Positions 26,096 through 37,264 of a stretch of DNA of 64,000 nucleotides are shown here, piece by piece (within the stretch, counting starts at the first letter, position 1; the number at the start of each line of letters is the position of its first letter). The stretch comes from Oreocharis arfaki (taxonomy: Eukaryota > Chordata > Aves > Passeriformes > Paramythiidae). Location of the stretch: assembly GCA_013398015.1 (NCBI GenBank), contig VZRR01011463.1, forward strand, positions 766,036 through 830,035, given 5' to 3'. Below the pieces are notes generated by a model, which saw only the letters and a program-made list of their open reading frames with translations, did no database searches and was not told where the DNA came from. Position numbers and translations under genes: made by a program.

Positions 26096-28059
26096 ACAAC
26101 TTCTATGGTTTTACTGAGATTATTTGATCCCTTGATGCATTTGACAGAACATTAATTGTTCATTCTACATTTCTAATTTTTGTGTTTTTCTTAGTCATAC
26201 GCTCTGTTGGATACGTTACATTTGTCCATTAAGCAGCTGTTAAGTCTTCTCTGCACCATATATTTGCCAACTAATACTAACTCACCATGTCAAATATGTA
26301 TTTACAACACGCTCATTTTACCTCAGAGCAAAACGTTCTCTCAACACCTAAATTGTTCTCTCAGCACTTTCCATTTACCTGCTAACACCAGAAGTTGCCC
26401 AGCATGCATCTGCAACAGACATTTTGCCTTCCCTGGCAATTGGCTGGCACTGCAAGGCCCACTCTCCAAGAAGGTGTTTGGGAGGAAAGGTGTAGTGGAT
26501 CATTTTCACTGCTTCCACTCTTGACAGAGCATGCACCATCAGGACTTGGTAACGCGTTTGCTTGTCATTATCACTAGCTGGATTTAGTATTAACTGCTTT
26601 CTACTTCAAAAGTTTCTCCTCTTCCAGATTTCCCATTTCACTTCTCTGAAGAGCCTGAAACCGTTTCAGGATTGTCCCCTTTTGCTTTAATTATATCTTT
26701 ATTTTAATTATATATTTATTTATCTCAATTGCTCCAAGACAAATATTCTCATCTTCTCTCAGATTGCTTTCAGGTTCTCTCAGATATACTCCTTTGCAGG
26801 AATGGAAGCTAAGCTCTAGAGCACAGATTCATCACATAGTTAAATCTACCATTATGTAAATTAGTTTTTCCTGTTCATACTAATGTGTTAGAGATAAAAT
26901 GCATATACAGACATACACATAAATCTATAAACAGTAATCATAAGACTAAGCAGTAGCTTAGCTCCAGTCCCTGAATAGCGAAAGATACGAATTTGTTTAC
27001 CTTATTTAAAACCAACTTAATTTTTTTTATCCTGAAGTAAAACCAAATGTGTTCATATTTTAAAGTCAAGACCAAGCAAAATATGCTTGATAGGACTGAG
27101 ACAACAGTTCATAGTTTTCCAGAGAAAAAAACGCAGGGAGAAGGAAATTAAACAAGCATTCTCGCATGTATTTCCTGATGTTATTTTCATTATAGAGAAG
27201 TAAAATTACATTTACTCCCTTCACAGCAGAGGTCAAACAATCTGATAAAATCTAGTTAATGCACTGAGAATGATTGATGTTTAAATGAAAAAGCCATGTT
27301 ATTTTATGTAGTAAAACGTGTTCTCTCTTCTTTATTCTCTCCATATCGTTAATATATTTATTCTTAATATAACAAAAAGGTCTAAAACCAAACTAAAGGT
27401 CAGAGGAGCGTTCTGATTTATGTACTCCCATATCCAATAAAGATTAAGCCATCCATGACATTTTCATAATGGTAACATACCTCTTCTGTTAAGTACTTGA
27501 ACTACTTCGTTCAACCACAATATTGATTTTTAGCCTAATCCTTATCCTGTGTGAGTACTCACATGCCTATCTGACAAACTCCATGCTTCTCTGAAAAAAG
27601 GAGCACTAGATATTACCAGTAATAGTATGTACAATAAAACAAATGCACGCATAACTTCTTACATATTCTGACTTAAAGCCCCTTGGAATCGACCCTGAAC
27701 ACGGCTTTTTAGCCCTCAGAAACCAAAGAACTGGCCACTCACCATTATAGGTAAGTACATCCTATAAGCTTTCCTCAATATCTGTATGCTATGGAAGCAT
27801 CCTAGAGAACAGCTGACAGTGTCTACTGCATGTCAAGTTACTGACATGTTCCAGAAAAAAAACATCTCATGATGTTCTAGAAAAACACTAATAACTGCTC
27901 TCCAGAGCCACACCAGGAGCACCGCCCTCTCTACCCAACAGTGGAACAGCCATTTGCAGCCTCGACACAGCTCATGATTCTGCTTTCAGAGGGCAGAAAG
28001 TGGGATGATAAAAACCCAAGCACCAGTGTGATTTTTTGCCACTTCATCTGGAAGCACTG

Positions 28060-28098
28060 ATTTAATTTAAAGGTGATGGATTAATTTAATTTAAAGGT
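28060..28098 (+). repeat. Short tandem duplication (15-bp unit, 24-bp period)
   Basis: The 15-base unit 'ATTTAATTTAAAGGT' occurs at 28060-28074 and again at 28084-28098. This is a small local duplication in AT-rich DNA with no evident role. Confidence 0.75.
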
Positions 28099-28640
28099 AA
28101 CAGGTGATCAGCTGAGCATTCTGTATAAAAATCCCTAGGAGACAGACAGTCTTGGTCAGACATCTAACAGTGGCACACAACACAAAGCTATGGCTTTAAA
28201 TATGCGCACCGCTATATTAAGATGGAGTTACTGAACCAGTATTGATGCTATCCCATTTATGAGCATTGTCTGTCAGGATAGCAATAATTACTTACTTTCA
28301 AACCCAGCTATGATAATCAAGGTCACATTTTCTGGTGTGCACACCTAATAATACAAGTTTTCTGCTAATTTTCTCCCTTCAATTTTTCTCTTCCTATTAA
28401 AAACCCATTTCAGTTTGGCAGCTCAGATCTGAGGCTACCTTGGAGTGCCAGATCACCATTATGGAATTTTATTCTTTTTTCAACTCAGGAAGATTGCCAT
28501 CTGAAGTACTCTCTAGCAATCACTTGCAGTATCTGAGAAGCGATGTCTTCTCTATTCTGGGTACAGAAAAACAAGCATCTAAGGTTGATCAGCAAAATAA
28601 CTTGAATACTTTTTTAAAAAATATATAGTAATAATATGCA

Positions 28641-28692
28641 TAATATGTATAAAATTGCTATTATATGTGTATTAATATGCATAAAATTGCTA
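28641..28692 (+). repeat. Short tandem duplication (20-bp unit, 32-bp period)
   Basis: The 20 bases at 28641-28660 recur at 28673-28692 with one change (T to C in the eighth base). Both copies sit in a very AT-rich stretch, consistent with replication slippage. Confidence 0.75.
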
Positions 28693-31337
28693 GCTGACCC
28701 ACGAAATAAGTCAAAGCCCAAAATACTGTAGGACCATGCCAAATACAAAGAGAAGTGTGTAACTATGAAGTCAGCTGCTTATTTGGTACCGTTCTGTTTA
28801 TTACTGGTATTACAACCAGTGAACAAGCAGCAGAAGCAGGTATCTTGGGTGAGAAATTCAAGCCTGGGTTCCATTCTTTGCCAATTGCAAAGCCATTCCC
28901 TCTTATGGATATACAGTCTCTAGTTCTTCCACTTTACCCTCCACGGATTTTCTATCACCTCTGAACCAGTGACCTGACCTCCTACCCACAGAGACCACCC
29001 CTAAAAAATTTCTTGGCTTATTTGACATAACTTTCAGTCTCCTGTGATACTAATCAGGGTCCTGAAAAAGATTACTACAGCCCCTGATACTGCTGTAGAA
29101 AAAAAAATATTTAACTGCTCCCCATGTAACCTGAAAGAAAGCTTAAGTAAAGTCTAGACAACAGACCAAAGATTCATTTGTGGGCAGCTGCCACAACTCT
29201 GCAATGCAGAAATATTATTTGCTGAAGGAAGATAAAGATTAAATTTCATGCTTTAATTTGCTGATAAAACATCAAGCTCTGTAAGAGTCAGCCATCAAAC
29301 TTGCATTAAGTCTCAGTTATTTGCAGGTGTAGCCTTACCAAGTGACGTATGAAGCAAAAAAAAAATAGGATGTGGTATACAAAAAAAATCTGATCTTCAC
29401 CATTTCCCTCACAGCAGACCAAAATACCATGCAAAAAGCATAATTCTGTCCTATAGTGTTACATGTCTTACACAAACACCATATTCTCATCATCCTTACA
29501 ACTCATTTTAGTTGAAAATCCTCGAAGTCTTGGAGACAGTAATCTCTCAGATGAAACTCTGATTTCCCCCATCTTTAAATCATTGTAAAAACACTCTTCA
29601 ATTTCAAAATAACCAAAATTTCACCCTATATAACAAATACATCAATATCCCTGTACATCATGAAAGCCAGCACCAAAGCAAAAGAGCTTTGCTGTCTGTT
29701 TCCTATTCGTGATGCCTTCAATTTTCATGCAAATTAGACTTGGCTACTGAGCTCTTGTTTCCCTGCCAAAAACAAACACGTAAATACTCGCTTTAGATAG
29801 AAGTTATGAGAATAAAAGGGGTTTTTTTTCATATTTAAAGCAATAAAAACACTAGACAATATTCACTTAAATTCCAAAAATTTATTTTAAGGAGGAATTA
29901 GGTACATGGAGCACAGTTGTGCCCATGACTTCTCCACTGTAGTACTGCATTCAATCAGTCAGTGACAGGTGCCTATGCTGCTGAAGTTTGGACAGCTACT
30001 CTTCAGCAACACAAGGCAGTAAGTTCTCCTTCCCTTATCTCTGCATATTCAAACGAGTAACAAAATCATCTCCTAACCACGTCCTTGCTCTTCAGCCTGG
30101 CCCATCAACGTGCAGCCGAGTTCCTCCAGAGATAACGGAGTGGGTACCATCTGCTATCAATACCGTCCACACCCTTCCCAGTCGAGACTTGTTTCAGGCC
30201 AAGCTTCCTGCCTGAGTTAACAGAAGGTGACAAGCCTGGCAGTTCACAAATTCTCCCTGCATGACTGATTCAGCCCGGCTGACCAGATACATGCTAATGA
30301 GAGTGTGCCAGCTCTCAACAAAAACATTTCTGAATTATTTAAAACTTCAGAGCTTGGTGCGCCAGATAATACAATTCATTGTTTAATGATGGTGCCAGCA
30401 GAATGTACAGGCATCTACTACAAACACAGACTGCAAAATCATCATCAGACCTAACTTTATAAATAATGCAAAAGGAAAAAGAAGCAAAGCCAACTTAAAA
30501 CTTTGTTTTCATCTGCATCAGCAAGACTGATGACACGAGCTATATACATTTCACATATTCTTGATTTTGAGGCTTCATGTGTTTGTGTGAATGCTTAGCT
30601 TTCTTTCAAAGATAAAGGGCACTGCTGACTAAATTTATGCCCCAAAGTTTTTCAAAGGCAATACTTATCCTTATTTTTCTTTTAGCTTGCCTGTGGAAGT
30701 GTATCACCAACACCATCCACTCAGGAAGGCATAAGTGAATCAAAAGAGGTGCTTCAAAACAATTAAAAGAATATTCAGGACATTGTCTTTGATGACAGGT
30801 CCCATCATGCCATGATGTGGTCTTGTGTGTGTGCGTTTGTTTCGTGGTTTGGGGTTTTTTTCTTTTAATATTTGAGACACCAAGCCTGTGCAATTTTTAA
30901 TCAAAGAGACTTTTCCAAACTCAAGTAAAACCAGTCTTATTCTTCAGAACAACTGGCACTGACAGAAGATATGTTAAGATAAAAACAAGTTTAAACAGCA
31001 ACTCTGAAGAGCAGGAAACTGTATCAACTGGAGTCGATGCAAATCCCTGGTACTAAGTTGGGGATGTAGGTACACTCTCAGCAGCCCTATACTACTTGTT
31101 ATAATAGTATCAATCTGACACAAGTCCACTAATGACTGTAACTCAGGCACAGAAAGCTTTGCAATTTTTTTAGACACTTTGAGAGACCTGGACAGATAAG
31201 TGTTCAGTTTTGCAATGACTCCAATGTTTCCACACGCCACAGAAGATTGGCACAGTGCATAGAATAGACAGTGTAATAAAAGTTCAGCTGGAACAGTAAG
31301 AATGATCATTGAGCGACCATTCTATTAAAAGAAGAAA

Positions 31338-31340
<3 letters not shown>

Positions 31341-31370
<30 letters not shown>
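31341..31370 (+). repeat. (CA)15 microsatellite
   Basis: Fifteen uninterrupted CA dinucleotides. It is the cleanest dinucleotide repeat in the window and likely length-polymorphic. Translated frames through it (His/Thr or Cys/Val alternation) are artefacts. Confidence 0.97.
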
Positions 31371-31375
<5 letters not shown>

Positions 31376-33664
31376 ATAAGTGTTTGGGGTCTGTTTTGTT
31401 TCTTCCACTACATGCTGTGGTTAGACAACTGGGTGTGTGTTCAGAGCTCCACAAATTACGAACTGGCCTTTGTTCCAGGAATCTTTGTCTGAATTTTGAT
31501 AACTGGACCTTTTTTAGATATGCTGCAACATGATTAACTTGTTCTACCATTAGAGATTTATTTCATTTACAAGAGAAAATTCCTTCTTTGACAAACTAGG
31601 GACGTGTTCTGCCAGCCTCCTGCAAGGATGTTCTTCTCATTCCTTGTACTCTGTTAGCACTTTCTGTTCACTCCAAGTCAGCATTTGCCATGCTGTGACC
31701 CCAAAGGCAGCAGTCATCATCTGCACCCTACCAGCTTCATGTGCTGGACAGATATTCGGAAATTCCTCCAAAACGGCAAAAACACATCTTGCACCACCTC
31801 AGAGACTGCTTTCCACAGCCATGACTGGCCCCAGCTGCACCTGACACCACAAGTGTTTGGACAGCTCCAGCCAGCACTGCAGATTTTGAAGCCCAGTTCT
31901 GTTAAACTACACATGCTGGTCTCATCCTGGTTATACCACAGGCACCCAAGACTTCTGATAGATTGTCACTAACCCAAATATTTGCTACATCTTCTTGGGA
32001 CTTCTTGAGACTAAATCCCATTTAAAACTTTCATGTACCCCTTTCGATATCAGTCTCTGGTACTCTATCATAAGACTTGACCAGCTATGTAGGCGTCATA
32101 TCTACTGAAAACCTAACAACAACTTTAAAAAAATCCTAACAATTACATATATTTCTCCTCCTCTTCTTCCATCTTTTTAGCAAAGGTGCAAGTATAGCAG
32201 GGCAAGGGTCACATTTAAAGCGGAATGTTGGATTGTTGCTTTTACTAGTATTTTGATATTTCAGAATCTTATCTTGCATGTTAGGTGCTAACCTCTGCTC
32301 CACCAGCCATCTTTAGGGACCCTACCAGCAGTTCTGAGCTAATTACAGAGGCTATAGACTCCCTTGCTCTTCCTATGCTTAGATGCAGTTGGTCATGTTC
32401 TATATTAAAATCACCTCCTTTTTATGAAAGAAAGGCAAAAGTAGCCTTCACTTCATTTTCTGACTCAAATTGGTGTGTCTGGCTATTTCAGCATGAGAGT
32501 TCTATGGCAGAGATAAGGAAAGGCATGAGCTTTTTAAAAGGAAATAGAAAAAGCTGACAGACTTTCTGACTAATTAGTGAGTGTTCATAAATTAGGAATC
32601 TTATCCTAATACCAAGCCAGAATTTTTTTGTACTAAGGGAAAACAGAGGAAGAGAAGATTGCTGATACAAAGATGCCAAGAAAGACCAACAAAACCAGCA
32701 TTCTCACATTCCCGTAAAACATTGGGCAAGAAAGTTGTGGGCCCTTCCCCTGAGGCTTGCGTTCTCACTTCCCAACTAATCAGTGAGGTCAGGTCTTCCT
32801 GCCTCTCCATTTGCTTTCTTGGATCCTATTCCCATTTCAGAGGTCACCTGCCTAGTGACCTTGTGTTTAACAGATATGGGAGGCCTTGTACAACACCTCT
32901 GTTTTCTCAGCTGCCAAACTTGCTGTGCCCTCACCGTTATGTCACCAGAGGAAAACGAAAAGAGGGGTTTGACCTCAACAAACTCTGCATCAACATCATG
33001 CCAAGTGTGCTGCCTGGATTTTGCTCCAGTGCTGGTACCTTCTTTTAAAATGATGCAGGATACAGACTCCATAGAAGACAGTTGTTCCACATGCCTTTTT
33101 ATGAACGGAAGACACCGCAGAAGCTGCTTCTTCACGTCCTTATGAAAATAACAGAAAATTAGCTTTTTAAGAGTAAAGGCGGCAAAATAATCAAAGCCTT
33201 CTGAAGGGGACCTGCAACGATCTCTTCCAGACAGACCATAACCAAACCATGGCATAACTGGAAGGATTACACACGTTATCTCTGCAGCAGCCAGGTTACC
33301 CTGTTTCTCCTGTCCCTCCTTTTTCAAACACACCCCAGAAAGGGCAAACTGTGCTTTTCTTGGCTTTTGTGCTCCTGTCACCAAGCAAATGCATCGGTTC
33401 CAGTAGTAAGACTTCAAGGAATATTGCTTGTAGTGAACCAAATATTAAGTGGTTAATGCATTTTTTTTAGTTTAAGAATATCTGGTTTGATTTGGAAATT
33501 TTACTAACAGAATACTTGTTGAAATACTTCTCTGAAAGTCATGTAGTGCTTTCAGAAGCTTATCAGTAAGATAGACTAGAGTTTTTTCTCTTCTGTTTTG
33601 GCACTGGAATAAAATGGATGTACTGGCATGCAGTCTGAGGACTACAGCTCCATTCTAATGAGGT

Positions 33665-35411
33665 GTTACAGGGCCAAGCAGAAAATAATTCTCCCACATG
33701 GTCCCTTTGGTGTTAGTATGCAAGCGTAGTACTGGCATTTTCATAACTAAAAGCAATCATGACTACTCAAAGCACAGGCTGAACAGGCTTCAATGCCAAA
33801 GCTTTGGGGAAAAATGAGATTTACTTGGAAAGCTCAATAGGATCAGGATGTAGCAACTTCACGGCCATACTTCACCATGTCAAATGCAGATTCCACACTC
33901 ACTACAAGATGACTTCCCAAAGCAGAGATGCTTGCAGGTATGATTTCTGGGTAAGGAGATCCTTTCACCACAGTCTCCAACATAAGCATGTGCCTACATG
34001 CTTATAGTATTATCTGCAAGTATGAGAGACACATTTCTACGTTGTCCAGCCCTTTTGCAAGCAAACATCTATTAAAGACATTGAGCTATATGAAGAGCAG
34101 CTGAAATGCACCACAAAGTCACTGCTGAATACGGGAGCTTTTTTTTTTAGTTTTGTTTACCAGAATTAGATGTTAGTCACCCCGAAGCCACAAGCTAAAA
34201 GGCAAATTTCTACCCTCCTGAAATCAGAATACTCTTGGGAAAAAGTACTTTGGGAGCTGAAAGTTGACTGCCTTATCTAGATAGCATCAAGGGGTGCAAT
34301 AGCCAGTTAGGCCTCTGAATTTTTGAAAACGCTGTGTTCCACCAGCCTGCCCAAAATACTGAAGTCAGAGTTAGGGTAGGCAGAACAGCAAGCTGTTGCA
34401 AACATTAAACATGCACAACTCAAAGGCAGAGAAACCCTGCAGAGAGACCTCAACAAATTAGAGAGATGGGCAATCACCAACAGTTTGAAGTTTAACAAGG
34501 GCAAGTTCTGGACTCTGCAATGTGGGACAAGGCAACCCTGGATGTATACAGATGGGTACAGACTGGGAACCTCACATCCTGTGTGCAGTTTTGGGCACCA
34601 CAGTCTAAAAAAGATACTAAACTATCAGAAAGTGCCCAAAAGAGAGCCACGAGGATGGTGAAGGGTCTTGAGGGGAGTGCCTGAGATCACTCAGTCTGTT
34701 CAATGTGGAGAAGAGAAGGCCAAGGGGAGACTTCATATCTGTCTCATATACAGCTTCCTCATGAGGGGAAAAGGAGAGGCAGACACTGATCTTTTAGTTC
34801 TTGTGACCAGTGACAGGACTCAAGGAAACAGCACAAAGCTGAGTCAGGGAAAGTTTAGGTCAGATACGAGGAAAAGGTTTTTTTTTTCCACCCAGAGAGT
34901 GGTTGTGCCCTGGAAGAGGCTCCCCAGGGAAGTGCTCACAGCACTGAGCCTGAGGGAGTTCATGAAGTGTTCGGACAATGCTCTCAGGCACAGAGTGTGG
35001 TTCTTGGGGTGTCCCATGCAGGACCAGGAGTTGGATTTGATGGTCCTGATGGGTCTTTTCCAACTCAGCATGTTCTATGATACTGCTGTAATGGCTTTCT
35101 CTCCTCTCTGTTACTCCTACCTTGAAGCTACATGCAGGAGGGAAACTTCAATCTATCTGCAAACATGCAACAGGGCTCCCTTACAAATCCAGTGAGTGTA
35201 ACTGCCCCTTCTGGGACAAAGTTTAGGTCTCATTGCAGCTGCAAAAACAGCCAAAGGGTGCCAGAATGCCAATTCACATGTCAGTGTGTGGCCAGTGCCC
35301 ATAACTGTTCTGTGCCTGTGCCAAAAATAAGTCACGAGTCGCAGCACATTTCGTTTCTTTAACAGCCAGGTAAGCAGATTCATTACAGGAAACATTACAG
35401 TACTACAAGGG
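33665..35411. repeat. Duplicated segment, copy 1 (left of gap)
   Basis: These 1,747 bases recur at 35518-37264 at a constant offset of 1,853. I found five substitutions and no indels: 34226 A/T, 34241 A/G, 34242 A/C, 34259 G/T and 34868 G/A. The copy runs directly into the N gap, so its right edge is a contig end and not a biological boundary. It contains a CR1 element. Unique flanking sequence lies to its left. The pattern fits an unmerged contig overlap better than a biological repeat. Confidence 0.97.
34420..35091 (+). mobile_element. CR1 LINE, internally deleted (copy 1)
   Basis: Plus-strand CR1. It begins near 'AAACCCTGCAGAGAGACCTC', matching the end of the CR1 ORF2 region, and continues with 'AAGTTTAACAAGGGCAAG'. 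After 'ACAGACTGGGAA' (about 34570) it jumps to 'CTCACATCCTGTGTGCAG', which in intact CR1 lies well downstream, so an internal segment appears deleted. It then follows the CR1 3' region ('GAGAAGAGAAGGCCAAGGGGAG', shortened here to its core) to the tail 'TTCCAACTCAGCATGTTC', 'TATGAT'. A T10 run at 34878-34887 interrupts the usual 'AAAAGGTTCTTC' motif. A 175-codon frame across it (34668-35195) is not a conserved CR1 protein frame. Confidence 0.88.
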
Positions 35412-35517
35412 NNNNNNNNNNNNNNNNNNNNNNNNNNNNNNNNNNNNNNNNNNNNNNNNNNNNNNNNNNNNNNNNNNNNNNNNNNNNNNNNNNNNNNNNN
35501 NNNNNNNNNNNNNNNNN
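35412..35517. other. Assembly gap (106 Ns)
   Basis: A run of 106 N characters. The 1,747 bases to its left recur to its right, so the Ns may represent no real missing sequence at all. Confidence 0.99.
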
Positions 35518-37264
35518 GTTACAGGGCCAAGCAGAAAATAATTCTCCCACATGGTCCCTTTGGTGTTAGTATGCAAGCGTAGTACTGGCATTTTCATAAC
35601 TAAAAGCAATCATGACTACTCAAAGCACAGGCTGAACAGGCTTCAATGCCAAAGCTTTGGGGAAAAATGAGATTTACTTGGAAAGCTCAATAGGATCAGG
35701 ATGTAGCAACTTCACGGCCATACTTCACCATGTCAAATGCAGATTCCACACTCACTACAAGATGACTTCCCAAAGCAGAGATGCTTGCAGGTATGATTTC
35801 TGGGTAAGGAGATCCTTTCACCACAGTCTCCAACATAAGCATGTGCCTACATGCTTATAGTATTATCTGCAAGTATGAGAGACACATTTCTACGTTGTCC
35901 AGCCCTTTTGCAAGCAAACATCTATTAAAGACATTGAGCTATATGAAGAGCAGCTGAAATGCACCACAAAGTCACTGCTGAATACGGGAGCTTTTTTTTT
36001 TAGTTTTGTTTACCAGAATTAGATGTTAGTCACCCCGAAGCCACAAGCTAAAAGGCAAATTTCTACCCTCCTGAAATCTGAATACTCTTGGGAGCAAGTA
36101 CTTTGGGAGCTTAAAGTTGACTGCCTTATCTAGATAGCATCAAGGGGTGCAATAGCCAGTTAGGCCTCTGAATTTTTGAAAACGCTGTGTTCCACCAGCC
36201 TGCCCAAAATACTGAAGTCAGAGTTAGGGTAGGCAGAACAGCAAGCTGTTGCAAACATTAAACATGCACAACTCAAAGGCAGAGAAACCCTGCAGAGAGA
36301 CCTCAACAAATTAGAGAGATGGGCAATCACCAACAGTTTGAAGTTTAACAAGGGCAAGTTCTGGACTCTGCAATGTGGGACAAGGCAACCCTGGATGTAT
36401 ACAGATGGGTACAGACTGGGAACCTCACATCCTGTGTGCAGTTTTGGGCACCACAGTCTAAAAAAGATACTAAACTATCAGAAAGTGCCCAAAAGAGAGC
36501 CACGAGGATGGTGAAGGGTCTTGAGGGGAGTGCCTGAGATCACTCAGTCTGTTCAATGTGGAGAAGAGAAGGCCAAGGGGAGACTTCATATCTGTCTCAT
36601 ATACAGCTTCCTCATGAGGGGAAAAGGAGAGGCAGACACTGATCTTTTAGTTCTTGTGACCAGTGACAGGACTCAAGGAAACAGCACAAAGCTGAGTCAG
36701 GGAAAGTTTAGGTCAGATACAAGGAAAAGGTTTTTTTTTTCCACCCAGAGAGTGGTTGTGCCCTGGAAGAGGCTCCCCAGGGAAGTGCTCACAGCACTGA
36801 GCCTGAGGGAGTTCATGAAGTGTTCGGACAATGCTCTCAGGCACAGAGTGTGGTTCTTGGGGTGTCCCATGCAGGACCAGGAGTTGGATTTGATGGTCCT
36901 GATGGGTCTTTTCCAACTCAGCATGTTCTATGATACTGCTGTAATGGCTTTCTCTCCTCTCTGTTACTCCTACCTTGAAGCTACATGCAGGAGGGAAACT
37001 TCAATCTATCTGCAAACATGCAACAGGGCTCCCTTACAAATCCAGTGAGTGTAACTGCCCCTTCTGGGACAAAGTTTAGGTCTCATTGCAGCTGCAAAAA
37101 CAGCCAAAGGGTGCCAGAATGCCAATTCACATGTCAGTGTGTGGCCAGTGCCCATAACTGTTCTGTGCCTGTGCCAAAAATAAGTCACGAGTCGCAGCAC
37201 ATTTCGTTTCTTTAACAGCCAGGTAAGCAGATTCATTACAGGAAACATTACAGTACTACAAGGG
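35518..37264. repeat. Duplicated segment, copy 2 (right of gap)
   Basis: Near-identical to 33665-35411, with five substitutions by my reading. Its first base directly follows the Ns and its last shared base is where copy 1 meets the Ns. Unique sequence resumes at 37265. Four of the differences cluster within about 35 bases (36079-36112), with the fifth at 36721. That spacing could reflect two haplotypes, or consensus error near a contig end. Confidence 0.97.
36273..36944 (+). mobile_element. CR1 LINE, internally deleted (copy 2)
   Basis: The same CR1 insertion as at 34420-35091, with the same apparent internal deletion (about 36423) and the same T10 run. It is part of the duplicated segment and is not an independent insertion. 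It should not be counted twice if the duplication is an assembly artefact. Confidence 0.88.

Larger units (their letters stand above)
26096..33664. other. Non-genic stretch
   Basis: No supported gene. Short direct repeats at 28060-28098 and 28641-28692 and a (CA)15 microsatellite at 31341-31370 are listed separately. The longest frame of the whole window, 221 codons on the minus strand at 32776-33441, lies here. Its predicted protein has no domain, signal peptide or motif I recognise, and 120-129-codon frames run across it on the other strand. The part around 30280-30440 has the even, low-repeat look of a conserved non-coding block, which is only an impression. Confidence 0.55.

Noticed and set aside
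34668..35195. 175-codon plus-strand frame repeated identically at 36521-37048, at first sight a duplicated gene
   Set aside because: Most of the frame lies inside a CR1 3' region, which is not coding in intact elements, and the second copy is part of the duplication around the N gap.
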